Source: Bacteroidales bacterium UBA5515
GTDB taxonomy: Bacteria; Bacteroidota; Bacteroidia; Bacteroidales; P3
Assembly: GCA_002423895.1 (NCBI GenBank)
Contig: DIOL01000008.1
Coordinates: forward strand, 82,963-128,402
Reading direction: 5' to 3'
Length of the DNA stretch: 45,440 nt
Part shown: in pieces, positions 34,709 to 43,979 of the stretch
Layout: each line of letters begins with the position of its first letter
How positions within the stretch are numbered: the first letter of the stretch is position 1
The notes under the pieces: generated by a model
Database searches by the model: none
What the model was told of the DNA's origin: nothing
What the model saw: only the letters and a program-made list of their open reading frames with translations
Translations under genes and position numbers: made by a program

Positions 34709-34779
34709 GTCTTTATCTCAAGAATATATCTTATGTAATAATAAAACCCTTTAATACGTTTTGTAGTCAAGAAAGATTT

Positions 34780-35862
34780 ATGAATAAGCTTTTTGCTAAA
34801 TATCTAATATTTATTTGGAGTACTTTGATATTTCTAAATTCTTGTTCATTTAGTCAAACTAAAACTAAAATGATTATGAAAGAAAATACTGAAATGAAAG
34901 AAATATATTTTGCTGGTGGTTGCTTTTGGGGAACAGAACATTTTTTAAAACTTATTAGAGGAGTGGAAGAAACTCAGGTTGGTTATGCTAATGGAAATAT
35001 TGCAAATCCAACCTATAAGGAAGTTTGCTATGGAGATACAGGTTTTGCTGAAACAGTAAAGGTTACTTATAATCCAAATGCTGTTTCCTTAGAACTTTTA
35101 ATTGATTTATTTCTTCAAACCATAGATCCAACAAGTTTAAACAAACAAGGAGGGGATATAGGTACTCAATACAGAACAGGTATATATTATGTTGATGAAA
35201 AGGATTTGCCTGTTATTGAAAAGAAAATTGAAGATATCTCGAAAGAATATGACAAGCCAATTGTTGTTGAAGTATTGCCTTTAAAGAATTTTTATGATGC
35301 TGAACTTTATCATCAAGATTATTTAGATAAGAACAGAGGTGGTTATTGTCATATTGGGAAAGACTTGTTTGATTTGGCTAAGAAAGCTAACCAATATAAA
35401 GAAACTCCAAGTTATAATCCTTTTCAAAAGCTAAGTGATGAGGTTTTGAAGAATAAATTATCAAAAATTCAATATGAGGTAACTCAAGAAAATGCAACAG
35501 AACCTCCATATAAGAATGAATATTGGGATGAGGATAGAGAAGGAATTTATGTTGATATAACAACTGGAGAGCCTCTTTTCTCTTCAAAGGATAAGTTTGA
35601 TTCGGATTGTGGATGGCCAAGTTTTGCAAAGCCAATTGACTATAATAAAATTGAGGAAGAAGTTGATGACAGTTTTGGAATGATTAGAACAGAGGTAAGA
35701 AGTAAAAATGGTAATTCGCATCTTGGACATCTGTTTAATGATGGTCCTAAGCAATTGGGAGGAATGCGTTATTGTATAAACAGTGCTTCTTTACGTTTTA
35801 TTCCAAAGGAAAGTATGGAAAAAGAAGGCTATGCTAACTATCTATATTTGTTAGATAAATAG
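34780..35862 (+). CDS. msrAB: Bifunctional methionine sulfoxide reductase MsrA-MsrB, lipoprotein
   Basis: A 360-aa protein from the ATG at 34780, which gives a signal peptide with lipobox LNSC. A longer frame from 34669 begins inside the terminator hairpin and is rejected. The MsrA domain comes first, with catalytic cysteine in GGCFWGTEH and the H-Q-D-Y-L region YHQDYLDKNRGGYCHI. The MsrB domain follows, with GWPSF, GHLFNDGP and catalytic cysteine in RYCINSASLRF. Together they repair S- and R-methionine sulfoxide in envelope proteins. The usual MsrB zinc CxxC pairs were not seen. This fused, exported design is common in Bacteroidetes and other host-associated bacteria. Confidence 0.92.
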   Translation: MNKLFAKYLIFIWSTLIFLNSCSFSQTKTKMIMKENTEMKEIYFAGGCFWGTEHFLKLIRGVEETQVGYANGNIANPTYKEVCYGDTGFAETVKVTYNPNAVSLELLIDLFLQTIDPTSLNKQGGDIGTQYRTGIYYVDEKDLPVIEKKIEDISKEYDKPIVVEVLPLKNFYDAELYHQDYLDKNRGGYCHIGKDLFDLAKKANQYKETPSYNPFQKLSDEVLKNKLSKIQYEVTQENATEPPYKNEYWDEDREGIYVDITTGEPLFSSKDKFDSDCGWPSFAKPIDYNKIEEEVDDSFGMIRTEVRSKNGNSHLGHLFNDGPKQLGGMRYCINSASLRFIPKESMEKEGYANYLYLLDK

Positions 35863-35903
35863 AAATCTATAGGAACTATAATCTTAGCCCCGTATTTTTT
35901 TAC

Positions 35904-35911
35904 TATCTTTG
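35904..35911 (+). promoter_or_regulatory. -7 promoter element of thiL operon
   Basis: TATCTTTG followed by C matches TAnnTTTG, 25 bases before the thiL ATG. Confidence 0.55.
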
Positions 35912-35936
35912 CATCGTTAAATTTATATGGTTTTTA

Positions 35937-36977
35937 ATGGAACAAAGAACTGAGTTAGAAGAGATAGGTGAATTTGGATTGATTGAAAGATTAAATCCAA
36001 AACAAGAAATTAGGAATAATTCCACCATTATTGGAATTGGTGATGATGCTGCTGCATTAAAATATAACGATAAGATTGTTTTGGTTTCAACTGATGCAAT
36101 GGTTGAAGGAGTGCATTTTGATATGGTTTACACACCTCTAAAACATTTAGGCTATAAGGCATGTGTTGTAAACTTCTCCGATATTTATGCAATGAATGGT
36201 CAGCCAAAACAAATTACAATTACAATTTCTGCAAGCAATAGGTATTCTGTTGAAGCTTTAGAAGAGCTTTATGCTGGTATACATTTGGCTTGTGAAAAAT
36301 ATAATGTAGATATTGTTGGAGGTGATACCACTTCTTCTGTTTCTGGACTTTTTATTTCAATTACCGTTATTGGTGAAGTTGAACAAGATAAAATGGTTGG
36401 AAGAAATGGAGCAAAGGTTTATGATTTGATTTGTGTTAGTGGTGATTTGGGAGGAGCTTATGCAGGGCTTTTAGTTTTGCAAAGAGAAAAGGTAACCTTT
36501 AAGGCTAATCCTAATTTTCAACCTGATTTTTCAACTTATGAATATGTTTTGGAGCGTCAGCTTAAACCAGAAGCAGGAAAGAAAACTGTAGAATGGTTGA
36601 GAGAAAATAATATTCTTCCAACTTCCATGATAGATATTTCAGATGGATTGGCTTCAGAAATGCTTCATATTTGCAAAAGTTCAGATGTTGGCTGTGAGCT
36701 TTATATTGAGAAGTTTCCAATAGATTATGAAACAACAAGAACTTTGGAAGAGTTTAAGATAATGGCAGATGTTGGAGCTTTGAATGGGGGAGAAGATTAT
36801 GAACTTCTTTTTACCATAGACCAAAAAGATTTTGAAAAGATTAAAGAAAACGAAAATATAACAGTTATTGGGCATATAACAGATAAGTCAATGGGATGTC
36901 AGTTAGTGACTCCTCAAGATACAACTATAGAACTTAGGGCTCAAGGTTGGAATCATTATAGAAAGGAAGAGAAATAG
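35937..36977 (+). CDS. thiL: Thiamine-monophosphate kinase
   Basis: A 346-aa cytoplasmic enzyme that phosphorylates thiamine monophosphate to thiamine diphosphate with ATP. Motifs are IIGIGDDAAAL (31-41), STDAMVEGVHFD (51-62), LGYKACVVNFSDIYAMNGQP, VGGDTTSS (about 121-128), VSGDLGGAYAGL and IDISDGLASEM. Length is normal. It starts a three-gene operon: the HAD gene begins 2 bases after its stop, and ftsB overlaps that. Confidence 0.95.
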   Translation: MEQRTELEEIGEFGLIERLNPKQEIRNNSTIIGIGDDAAALKYNDKIVLVSTDAMVEGVHFDMVYTPLKHLGYKACVVNFSDIYAMNGQPKQITITISASNRYSVEALEELYAGIHLACEKYNVDIVGGDTTSSVSGLFISITVIGEVEQDKMVGRNGAKVYDLICVSGDLGGAYAGLLVLQREKVTFKANPNFQPDFSTYEYVLERQLKPEAGKKTVEWLRENNILPTSMIDISDGLASEMLHICKSSDVGCELYIEKFPIDYETTRTLEEFKIMADVGALNGGEDYELLFTIDQKDFEKIKENENITVIGHITDKSMGCQLVTPQDTTIELRAQGWNHYRKEEK

Positions 36978-36979
36978 AA

Positions 36980-37606
36980 ATGAGTGAGATTAAGAATTTA
37001 TTACTTGATTTGGGTGGTGTTGTTTTAAATGTTGACTATCATAAAATGGTAGATGTTTTCAAAGAATATGGGATTATGGACTTTGATAAACATTTCACTC
37101 AAGCAAATCAAGTAGAGATAATAGATAAGTTTGAAGAAGGAAAGTGTTCCATTGAAGAGTTTAGAAATGGAATTAGAGATTTGGTTAAGGTTAATTTGAG
37201 CGATGAACAAATAGACAATGCTTGGTTTTCTATGATTCTTGATTTACCAAAAGAAAGAATAGAACTAATTGGGCTTTTGAAACTAAAATATAATGTTTAT
37301 CTTTTTAGCAATACAAACGAACTTCATATTGAATTGCTAAAGAAACGTTATGAAGAAGAATTTGGATTTGATATTTTTAAAATGCTTTTCACCAAAGCCT
37401 ATTTCTCAAACGAGATAAAGATGAGAAAACCTCATCCAGAGTCTTTTCAGTGGTTGTTAAACGATGCAGGAATAAAAGCAGAAGAAACTCTATTTATTGA
37501 AGACAGCCCTCAACATATTGAAGGAGCAAAGAAAGTTGATCTTAATACCTATTGGCTCACTGGAGGAGAAACAATAAATGACCTTTACGACAAAAAGATA
37601 ATATAA
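36980..37606 (+). CDS. HAD-family phosphatase, subfamily IA
   Basis: A 208-aa cytoplasmic hydrolase. Motif I is LLLDLGGVVLNVD, with the nucleophile aspartate but glycine at the usual second-aspartate position, as in YihX-type sugar-phosphate phosphatases. Motif II is LFSNTNE, the motif III lysine lies in KMRKPHPESF, and motif IV is FIEDSPQHIEGAKK. The helical cap spans about 18-85. Probable substrate is a sugar phosphate, inferred from subfamily only. It is the second gene of the thiL operon. Confidence 0.9.
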   Translation: MSEIKNLLLDLGGVVLNVDYHKMVDVFKEYGIMDFDKHFTQANQVEIIDKFEEGKCSIEEFRNGIRDLVKVNLSDEQIDNAWFSMILDLPKERIELIGLLKLKYNVYLFSNTNELHIELLKKRYEEEFGFDIFKMLFTKAYFSNEIKMRKPHPESFQWLLNDAGIKAEETLFIEDSPQHIEGAKKVDLNTYWLTGGETINDLYDKKII

Positions 37607-37914
37607 TGAAACTTAAAATCCCATCCTTTATCAATAAAAAGAATATAATTAAGCTTTTAATCAATCGCTATTTTTTGATTGGGGTTGGATTTGCTTTGCT
37701 ACTTTTGCTTGGAGAGAATAGTTTGGTTTACTATTACAAACTCCATAAGCAACTTCGTCAAATAGAAGAAAAGAAAGAGTTTTATTCAAAAGAAATGAAA
37801 CAAGACAGCATCAATATCATTAAACTAAAAACAGATATTGATGCTATTGAAAAGTATGGTAGAGAGAAGTATATGATGAAGAAGGATAACGAAGATATTT
37901 ATATTATTCGATAA
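37606..37914 (+). CDS. FtsB/DivIC-type septum formation initiator
   Basis: A 102-aa bitopic membrane protein. A short basic cytoplasmic start is followed by one helix (about 22-42, YFLIGVGFALLLLLGENSLV) and a periplasmic coiled coil (KLHKQLRQIEEKKEFYSKEMKQD), then the conserved IEKYGREKYMMKKDNEDIYII tail of DivIC/FtsB proteins. It would act in the divisome with FtsL and FtsQ. The start codon shares its A with the stop of the HAD gene (TAATG), indicating translational coupling. Confidence 0.9.
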   Translation: MKLKIPSFINKKNIIKLLINRYFLIGVGFALLLLLGENSLVYYYKLHKQLRQIEEKKEFYSKEMKQDSINIIKLKTDIDAIEKYGREKYMMKKDNEDIYIIR

Positions 37915-37951
37915 TCAATAAGTCTTCTTTATTAAATAATTATTTCATTTA

Positions 37952-38290
37952 CTATTTAACTTCAGTTGGTTTTGTTGGACATGGAGTTTTTACAACAAGC
38001 ACTTTAAAATCACCCTCACTTTCATTATATAAACAATGAGGAATTCCTTTTGGACTTTCAATTAATGTGTCCTTTTTTACCAAAACCTTTTCTTCTCCAA
38101 TTTCAACATAACCTTCTCCTTCTAAAACATAGAAGAAAACATCTACTGGAGTTGTGTGCCTTTTTAGACTTTCTCCTGCTTTTAAATGCATATGTATAAC
38201 TTGAGAATGTTCTGTTTCAAGCAATTTTTTAGCTATAACTCCATGAGGATTTTTCATAACGTCTAATTCTTTATAATTAATTGTTTTCAT
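37952..38290 (-). CDS. Small cupin-domain protein
   Basis: A 112-aa single cupin. Motif 1 (HMHLKAGESLKRHTTPVDVFFYVLEGEGYVEIGEE) has histidines near 50 and 57 that could bind metal, but the canonical HxH is spaced unusually. Motif 2 (LIESPKGIPHCLYNES) retains one histidine. Small cupins include isomerases, sensors and storage-type proteins; none is indicated. The C-terminus PCPTKPTEVK carries a cysteine. It is transcribed alone from a -7 element. Confidence 0.82.
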   Translation of the reverse strand: MKTINYKELDVMKNPHGVIAKKLLETEHSQVIHMHLKAGESLKRHTTPVDVFFYVLEGEGYVEIGEEKVLVKKDTLIESPKGIPHCLYNESEGDFKVLVVKTPCPTKPTEVK

Positions 38291-38329
38291 TGGATTTTTT
38301 TATTTGTTATTACTATTTTGATTTTGACA

Positions 38330-38337
38330 CAAAATTA
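38330..38337 (-). promoter_or_regulatory. -7 promoter element of cupin gene
   Basis: Minus strand TAATTTTG matches TAnnTTTG, 39 bases upstream of the start. Confidence 0.45.
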
Positions 38338-38405
38338 CAATCCTTAATTTTTCTTCTTTGTAATATTGATTCCAAAGAAAAAGTTTTATTCAATAAATAA
38401 AAAAA

Positions 38406-38428
38406 GCGAGACTATTTTTTAGCCTCGC
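38406..38428 (-). terminator. Terminator of His/Cys-rich lipoprotein gene
   Basis: Stem GCGAGACTA (38406-38414) / TAGCCTCGC (38420-38428), 5-base loop, one G-U pair. On the minus strand it is followed by a T run. Confidence 0.85.
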
Positions 38429-38455
38429 CTTTATTTAAAAACAACTAACTATTTG

Positions 38456-38725
38456 TTAGTTTTGTCCATGATGACCATGTCCACCACCATGCCCTTGATG
38501 ATTTCCTGTTTGAGTTCCAGAACAAGTTCCTGTTTCAGTTCCTCCATAATTGTGATTATGATGATTTCCTTCACCTGTACAGCTATCAGTACAAGTTCCA
38601 GTACCTGTTTCTGTTGGGAAATCGCCCCAATTAACATTTCCGTTATCGTCAAACATTTCTTGACAAGCACTAACACCAAATAATGAAGCTGCTAATAACA
38701 ATAGAATAAATAATGTCTTTTTCAT
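38456..38725 (-). CDS. His/Cys/Gly-rich small lipoprotein
   Basis: An 89-aa predicted lipoprotein. The signal peptide ends in GVSAC with the lipid cysteine at 21. The mature chain (68 aa) is almost all low complexity: TGTGTCTDSCTG, GNHHNHNYGG, TGTCSGTQTG and a tail GHGGGHGHHGQN. The three mature cysteines after the anchor and about nine histidines could bind zinc, copper or nickel; this is inferred from composition. The -7 element, signal peptide and terminator show the minus-strand frame is the real one among the overlapping frames here. Confidence 0.82.
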   Translation of the reverse strand: MKKTLFILLLLAASLFGVSACQEMFDDNGNVNWGDFPTETGTGTCTDSCTGEGNHHNHNYGGTETGTCSGTQTGNHQGHGGGHGHHGQN

Positions 38726-38755
38726 ATTCCAATAATTTTTAAATATTTAGTGCAG

Positions 38756-38763
38756 CAAAGATA
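38756..38763 (-). promoter_or_regulatory. -7 promoter element of His/Cys-rich lipoprotein gene
   Basis: Minus strand TATCTTTG, a full match to TAnnTTTG, 30 bases before the start. Confidence 0.55.
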
Positions 38764-38844
38764 TTATAAAAAAGATGATATGCAAAAATAATTTGAATAA
38801 AAATCAAGTGTATAGTTTAATCTCAATATTTCTTGTGGAAAAAA

Positions 38845-40257
38845 TTATAAATAAAAAACAATGGCATGCTTTAAAGGACTAAATTTTATAAGCTTGTTTG
38901 GAATTATTATCTTATAACCTTTATCCTGCTTAATTAATTTTGCTTTTATGTTAGTCCCTTTAATTTTTATTGAACCAGTCTTTAATTCTTGAGGAAAATT
39001 AAATTCAATAACCTCTGGAAGATTTATACCTTCGTCTAATAAGTAAATTCCATAAATTTCTCCATTTTTGCTTTGGGTGAAACATAGCTTATTATCTTTA
39101 TAAGGAGAAATAGGACGAGTTTCATATATTGCTTCTCCATTAATATCTAACCAAGAACCTATTTCTTTCATTCTTTCAACGGTAGCTATTGGAAGTTCTC
39201 CATTTGCATCAGGAGCAACATTTAAAAGAAAATTACCTCCTTTTGATACAATATCAACCAAGAGATGAATTAATTTATTTGTGCTTTTATAATTATCGTT
39301 AGGAACATAAGACCAAGAATCGCCCATAGTCATACAAGTTTCCCAAGGATAGTCTAAAGGTTTATCAGGTACTTCTTGTTCAGGTGTTCTGTAGTTTTCA
39401 TATCTTCCATGAACAGAACGGTCTACAATTAAAAGGTCAGAATTATTTTCTCTAGCCATTGAAGCTATCTTTGGCATATTAATATCTTGAATTCTTTTAT
39501 AACAACCAAGCCAGCTTTCAGTTTCTGCATCTACACTCCAACTAGGGCGTACCCAACCTCCATCAAGCCAAAGAATATCAATATTTCCATAGTTTGTTGT
39601 CAGTTCTTTAATTTGATTGAAGGTAAAATCACAATATTTCTTCCAACGCTCAGGATACTTATCTATATCATAGTTTACGTTTCTATCAGGAGTTGCCCAT
39701 TCAGGAGCCCAATAATCTTTGCAATGCCAGTCAGGTTTGGAAAAGTATAATCCTATCCAGAAGTTTTTCTTTCTGAATTCTTTTACAACTTGGGCTGTAA
39801 TATCTGCTTTTGGATTTGATGAAAAAGGACAGGACTTATCAGTTATTGAATATGATGTTTCCTTGGTATCAAACATACAAAACCCATCATGATGCTTTGT
39901 TGTAAATACAACATATTTCATTCCTGCTTTATTTGCTACTTCTGCCCAATATTCAGGATTAAACTTTTCAGGATTAAAGGTTTTATTAAGGTCTTGATAG
40001 CGTTTTACATAATCAACATAATTTTCTCCATTGCGAGATATCCATGGTTCATTACAAATGCTCCATGACTCAACAACTCCCCATTGAGAGTAAATTCCCC
40101 AATGCATCATAAATCCAAATTTCAAGTCTTTCCACTTTTCAATTCTGTTTAAAATTACAGTGTCTGTCTCAAATTCCTTTTCATATTCACTCACACTTTG
40201 AGCATAAGTAGCCTGTGTAAAAAGTGCAATTAAAACTAATAATACAACTTTTTTCAT
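38845..40257 (-). CDS. Alpha-L-fucosidase, GH29
   Basis: A 470-aa exported retaining alpha-fucosidase. The signal peptide (1-20, ending TYAQ) is followed by a GH29 (beta/alpha)8-type domain. Typical blocks are KFGFMMHWGIYS (about 46-57), TTKHHDGFCMFD (119-130) and IDILWLDGGW, where D232 is the probable nucleophile. A short C-terminal beta domain follows from about 370. It would remove fucose from host or plant glycans in the periplasm. It is the last gene of an apparent four-gene operon, 8 bases after the GH3 gene. Confidence 0.92.
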   Translation of the reverse strand: MKKVVLLVLIALFTQATYAQSVSEYEKEFETDTVILNRIEKWKDLKFGFMMHWGIYSQWGVVESWSICNEPWISRNGENYVDYVKRYQDLNKTFNPEKFNPEYWAEVANKAGMKYVVFTTKHHDGFCMFDTKETSYSITDKSCPFSSNPKADITAQVVKEFRKKNFWIGLYFSKPDWHCKDYWAPEWATPDRNVNYDIDKYPERWKKYCDFTFNQIKELTTNYGNIDILWLDGGWVRPSWSVDAETESWLGCYKRIQDINMPKIASMARENNSDLLIVDRSVHGRYENYRTPEQEVPDKPLDYPWETCMTMGDSWSYVPNDNYKSTNKLIHLLVDIVSKGGNFLLNVAPDANGELPIATVERMKEIGSWLDINGEAIYETRPISPYKDNKLCFTQSKNGEIYGIYLLDEGINLPEVIEFNFPQELKTGSIKIKGTNIKAKLIKQDKGYKIIIPNKLIKFSPLKHAIVFYL

Positions 40258-40265
40258 CTTTAATA

Positions 40266-42659
40266 TTATTTGTTTATTTCAATTTCCTGTTCTAGTGGGG
40301 TGTTGTCGGAAGAAGAACCAACCATAATTTTAAACCTTCCTTCTTCAATTTCAAACTTTCCATTTCCATTTAAAAGTTCAAAGGCTTCATTTCCCAAATC
40401 AAAAACAACTTTTTGAGTTTCTCCTTTTTTAATATTTATTTTCTTAAAAGCTCGAAGTTGTTTTTCTGGTGTTGTAAATCTGCTTATTATATCCTTTACA
40501 TAAACTTGAACAACTTCATCTCCATCTCTTTTGCCTTCATTTTTAATATTTACTTCAACTCTAACATTAACCTTGCTTGTGTTTCCCTGTTTTGTAACCT
40601 TTATATCTTGATACTTAAATTCAGTATAGCTTAAACCATATCCAAAAGGAAACAGAGGAGTACCTTTTTCTTCAACATAGTTTGAACGGTTGGCAAGTCT
40701 TTTGCTATTGTAAAAAACAGGTAATTGACCAACTGAACGAGGAATGGAAATAGGTAAACGACCAGAAGGATTATAATCTCCAAATATTATATCAGCAATA
40801 GCATTTCCTCCTTCCATTCCAGGATACCATGCTTCTACAATTGCATTAGAATTACTATCAGCCCAGTTAAGAATTAAAGGACGGCCATTAATTAAAACTA
40901 ATATTATTGGTTTGCCTAATTCTTTTATTCTTTTTAGTAGTTCTTCTTGTCTGCCTAATAAGTTAAGAGAGCTCCTATCATAACCTTCTCCACATTCCAT
41001 ATCAGATGTTGAGGTATTAGATACTCTTGCTGTTCCAGTTATTTCAAATTTAGAACTAAAATCTCTTGCACTTGAACCTCCCATAACCATAACAACTACA
41101 TCACTTTTTTTAGCACTGTTTAAAGCATTTTGAAAATCACTTGTATCTAAATCTCTTATAGCACAACCTATAGAATAATGAAGTGTTGAACCATTAATTA
41201 GTTTTCCTTCAAATCCTTTCTTAACAGTAATTATATCCTTTTCATATTGAGGAGCAGTATAATCTCCTAACATATTATATATATTATCAGCATTAGGACC
41301 AATAAGAGCAATATTAATACTGTCTTTTCTTAATGGGAGAATATCATTATTGTTTTTTAATAAGGTTATTGATTGACGAGCAACTTCTCTTGCCAGTTCT
41401 TTATGAGAATAAGGAAAAGGTTTAGGATTTTCTTCAATATAAGGATAATCAAATAATCCAAGAATAAACTTAGCTTTTAATACTCTTCTTACAGAATTAT
41501 CAATATCCTTAATACTTATCTTGCCTTCCTTATATAAATCTATTATATTTCCTTTATAATCTGTTGCACTTAAATCAACATCTATTCCTGAATTAAAGGA
41601 AAGTCTTGTAGCATCTTTTTTATTTTCAGCAACTCCATGACCAATAAGTCCTGCAATTGAATGAAGGTCGGAAACGACAAATCCATTAAAATGCCAACGA
41701 TTCTTTAATATATCATTTATTAAATATTTATTAGAAGAACAAGGTATCCCATCAATTTCATTATAAGAAGTCATAACAGATAAAGCTCCTGCATCAATAG
41801 CTCTTTTAAAAGGAGGTAAAATAATTTCTTCTAATTGTCTATTTCCAATATTTGCACTTGCAGCATTATGTCCTCCCTCAGTCCAACCATAAGCAGCAAA
41901 ATGCTTAAGAGTAGAAATAACGCTTTTATCATTCTTTAAATCCTTTCCCTGAAAACCCTTAACAACAGCTTCCCCCATAGAACCGATAAGGTAAGAATCT
42001 TCTCCAAATGTTTCTTCAACTCTTGACCAGCGAGGATCTCTTGCAACATCAAGAATAGGACCATAACCAACATGAGCTCCTTGAGTCCTTGTTTCAAAAG
42101 CTATTGTTTTAGCCATTTCTTCAATTAATTCAGAGTTCCAGGTTGAAGCTTGACCAATGCCAGTTGGGAAGACCGTAGTTCCAATCGACATTTGACCATG
42201 CATACATTCTTCTGACAATAATAAAGGAATACCTAAACGAGTATTTTCAATAACATATCTTTGAACTATATTAACAGCCTTTGGTGAAATTTGAGGATTA
42301 AGTCCATTATCCAAATTCTTTTCACTCCAAGGGTCAGCTCTCATAAATCCCCATAATCCTCCCAGAGGAGAATTATTCATTGACTGCTTAAATTCATCTG
42401 TAATTAAAATTTCATTGCCTTTTATTTCATACATGAACCAGCCTAACCCAGTTAGCAATTGACCTTCCTTTTCTTCAACAGTCATTTGCTTTAAAAGATT
42501 TTCAACCCTTCTGTCTATTGATTCATTTCTATCTTCAAAAATATCTTTTTTACCATTCTTATTAAAGTCAATCCAATCGTTATGGTATATTGTTTGAGAT
42601 TTAATTTCTTGTAAACTAATAAGAATAAAAATGAAGAATAGAATAATATTTCTTTTCAT
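40266..42659 (-). CDS. Beta-glucosidase/beta-xylosidase, GH3
   Basis: A 797-aa exported GH3 enzyme. A signal peptide (about 1-21) and short spacer lead to the TIM-barrel domain (about 45-420) with SEECMHGQMS, LKHFAAYG and nucleophile D331 in GFVVSDLHSI. The alpha/beta sandwich domain follows (about 430-660, RQSITLLKNNNDILPL, GPNAD, MVMGGSS), then a C-terminal fibronectin-like domain (about 700-790). This three-domain design fits periplasmic beta-glucosidases of BglX type. The residue after the nucleophile region does not settle glucoside versus xyloside. It lies between folC (26 bases upstream) and GH29. Confidence 0.92.
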   Translation of the reverse strand: MKRNIILFFIFILISLQEIKSQTIYHNDWIDFNKNGKKDIFEDRNESIDRRVENLLKQMTVEEKEGQLLTGLGWFMYEIKGNEILITDEFKQSMNNSPLGGLWGFMRADPWSEKNLDNGLNPQISPKAVNIVQRYVIENTRLGIPLLLSEECMHGQMSIGTTVFPTGIGQASTWNSELIEEMAKTIAFETRTQGAHVGYGPILDVARDPRWSRVEETFGEDSYLIGSMGEAVVKGFQGKDLKNDKSVISTLKHFAAYGWTEGGHNAASANIGNRQLEEIILPPFKRAIDAGALSVMTSYNEIDGIPCSSNKYLINDILKNRWHFNGFVVSDLHSIAGLIGHGVAENKKDATRLSFNSGIDVDLSATDYKGNIIDLYKEGKISIKDIDNSVRRVLKAKFILGLFDYPYIEENPKPFPYSHKELAREVARQSITLLKNNNDILPLRKDSINIALIGPNADNIYNMLGDYTAPQYEKDIITVKKGFEGKLINGSTLHYSIGCAIRDLDTSDFQNALNSAKKSDVVVMVMGGSSARDFSSKFEITGTARVSNTSTSDMECGEGYDRSSLNLLGRQEELLKRIKELGKPIILVLINGRPLILNWADSNSNAIVEAWYPGMEGGNAIADIIFGDYNPSGRLPISIPRSVGQLPVFYNSKRLANRSNYVEEKGTPLFPFGYGLSYTEFKYQDIKVTKQGNTSKVNVRVEVNIKNEGKRDGDEVVQVYVKDIISRFTTPEKQLRAFKKINIKKGETQKVVFDLGNEAFELLNGNGKFEIEEGRFKIMVGSSSDNTPLEQEIEINK

Positions 42660-42685
42660 ACAAAAGAGGGTTAATTAAATTAAGG

Positions 42686-43972
42686 CTATACAACTTCTGC
42701 AACAGTAAAGGTACTTCCGCCAACAAATACTAAATCATTTTCTTTAGCACTATGTTGAGCAGAACTTAAAGCTTCCTTTACTGATTTATATGTAGAATAG
42801 ATTAATCCAGCTTCTTTAGCTTTTTTTGCAAGTATCTCAACTTCTAATCCTCTTGGGATATCTGCCTTACAAAGATAATAATGAGCTTGCTTTGGTAACA
42901 TTGAAAGAACCTTATCAATATCTTTATCATTTACCATCCCTAAAACAAAATGAAGATTATTATAAGGAGTTTGATTTATTTGCTCAATAACATAAGATAA
43001 ACCATCTTCATTATGACCAGTATCACAAATTGTCAAAGGATTAGTTGATAAGGTTTGCCATCTTCCCATTAAAGGAGAATTAGTTTGAAGGTTTAAAAAT
43101 CCTGCTCTTATTTCTTCTTCAGAAAATTTAAATCCTATATTTCCTAATTCTTCAATAGCACAAATAACAGTTGCAATATTCTTTAACTGATAATTCCCAC
43201 TAAGCATTGAAACTAAACCCTTATATAATAAGTCATCTTTCTTATAAACATCAATAATTAACTTGGAATCTTTATGCAAAGGATTACGAATAGAATATAT
43301 TTGGTCAGCAAAGCTTATTTTTGAATTATGTTCTTTAGCTCTTTTAATAAAAACTGGTGCTGTTTCTTCTTTAGTTTGACCAATTACAACAGGAGTATTA
43401 TCTTTAATAATTCCGGCCTTTTCTCCAGCAATGGAAGCAAGGTCTTTTCCTAAGAATTGTGTGTGGTCAAAGCTAATATTAGTAATAACAGAAAGCAAAG
43501 GAGAGAGGACATTAGTTGAATCAAGTCTTCCACCCATTCCAACTTCAATAATTGCTATATCAACCTTTTCTTCTTCAAAATATTTAAAAGCCATAGCAAC
43601 AGCAGTTTCAAAGAAAGAAGGTTGTATTTCTTCAATTATTGATTTATTCTTTTCAACAAAATCAACAACCCAATCCTTTTCAACCATAACTCCATTAACT
43701 CTAATTCTTTCTCTGAAGTCTTTTAAATGAGGAGAAGTGTGTAATCCAACCTTGAATCCTTTTTCTCTAAGCAAAGATGCTAAAAGATGAGAAGTAGAAC
43801 CTTTCCCATTAGTTCCAGCAACATGAATTGATTTAAATTTATTTTGAGGATTATCCAAGGCTTCCATTAAAGCAACAGTATTAGATAAGTCAGCCTTATA
43901 AGCTGCAGCTCCAATTCTTTGGAACATAGGCAAAAAAGTAAATAGATAGTTTATTGTTTCTTCGTAATTCAT
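42686..43972 (-). CDS. folC: Folylpolyglutamate synthase / dihydrofolate synthase
   Basis: A 428-aa cytoplasmic Mur-ligase-family enzyme that adds glutamate to dihydropteroate and folates using ATP. The P-loop VAGTNGKGSTS is at 51-61, then HTSPHLKDFRERIRVNG (about 77-93), the magnesium-binding EVGMGGRLDSTN (about 142-153), SFDHTQFLG and CDTGHNEDGL at the start of the C-terminal domain. Length is normal. It is co-oriented with GNAT 7 bases upstream and two glycosidases downstream. Confidence 0.94.
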   Translation of the reverse strand: MNYEETINYLFTFLPMFQRIGAAAYKADLSNTVALMEALDNPQNKFKSIHVAGTNGKGSTSHLLASLLREKGFKVGLHTSPHLKDFRERIRVNGVMVEKDWVVDFVEKNKSIIEEIQPSFFETAVAMAFKYFEEEKVDIAIIEVGMGGRLDSTNVLSPLLSVITNISFDHTQFLGKDLASIAGEKAGIIKDNTPVVIGQTKEETAPVFIKRAKEHNSKISFADQIYSIRNPLHKDSKLIIDVYKKDDLLYKGLVSMLSGNYQLKNIATVICAIEELGNIGFKFSEEEIRAGFLNLQTNSPLMGRWQTLSTNPLTICDTGHNEDGLSYVIEQINQTPYNNLHFVLGMVNDKDIDKVLSMLPKQAHYYLCKADIPRGLEVEILAKKAKEAGLIYSTYKSVKEALSSAQHSAKENDLVFVGGSTFTVAEVV

Positions 43973-43979
43973 TTTTGTT

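Noticed and set aside
34669..34779. N-terminal extension of the MsrAB protein
   Set aside because: It would start inside the terminator hairpin at 34645-34708 and place 37 odd residues before a complete lipoprotein signal.
38449..38683. Two further frames overlapping the His/Cys-rich lipoprotein gene (one on each strand)
   Set aside because: They arise from its repetitive codons; only the 38456-38725 minus frame has a signal peptide, promoter and terminator.
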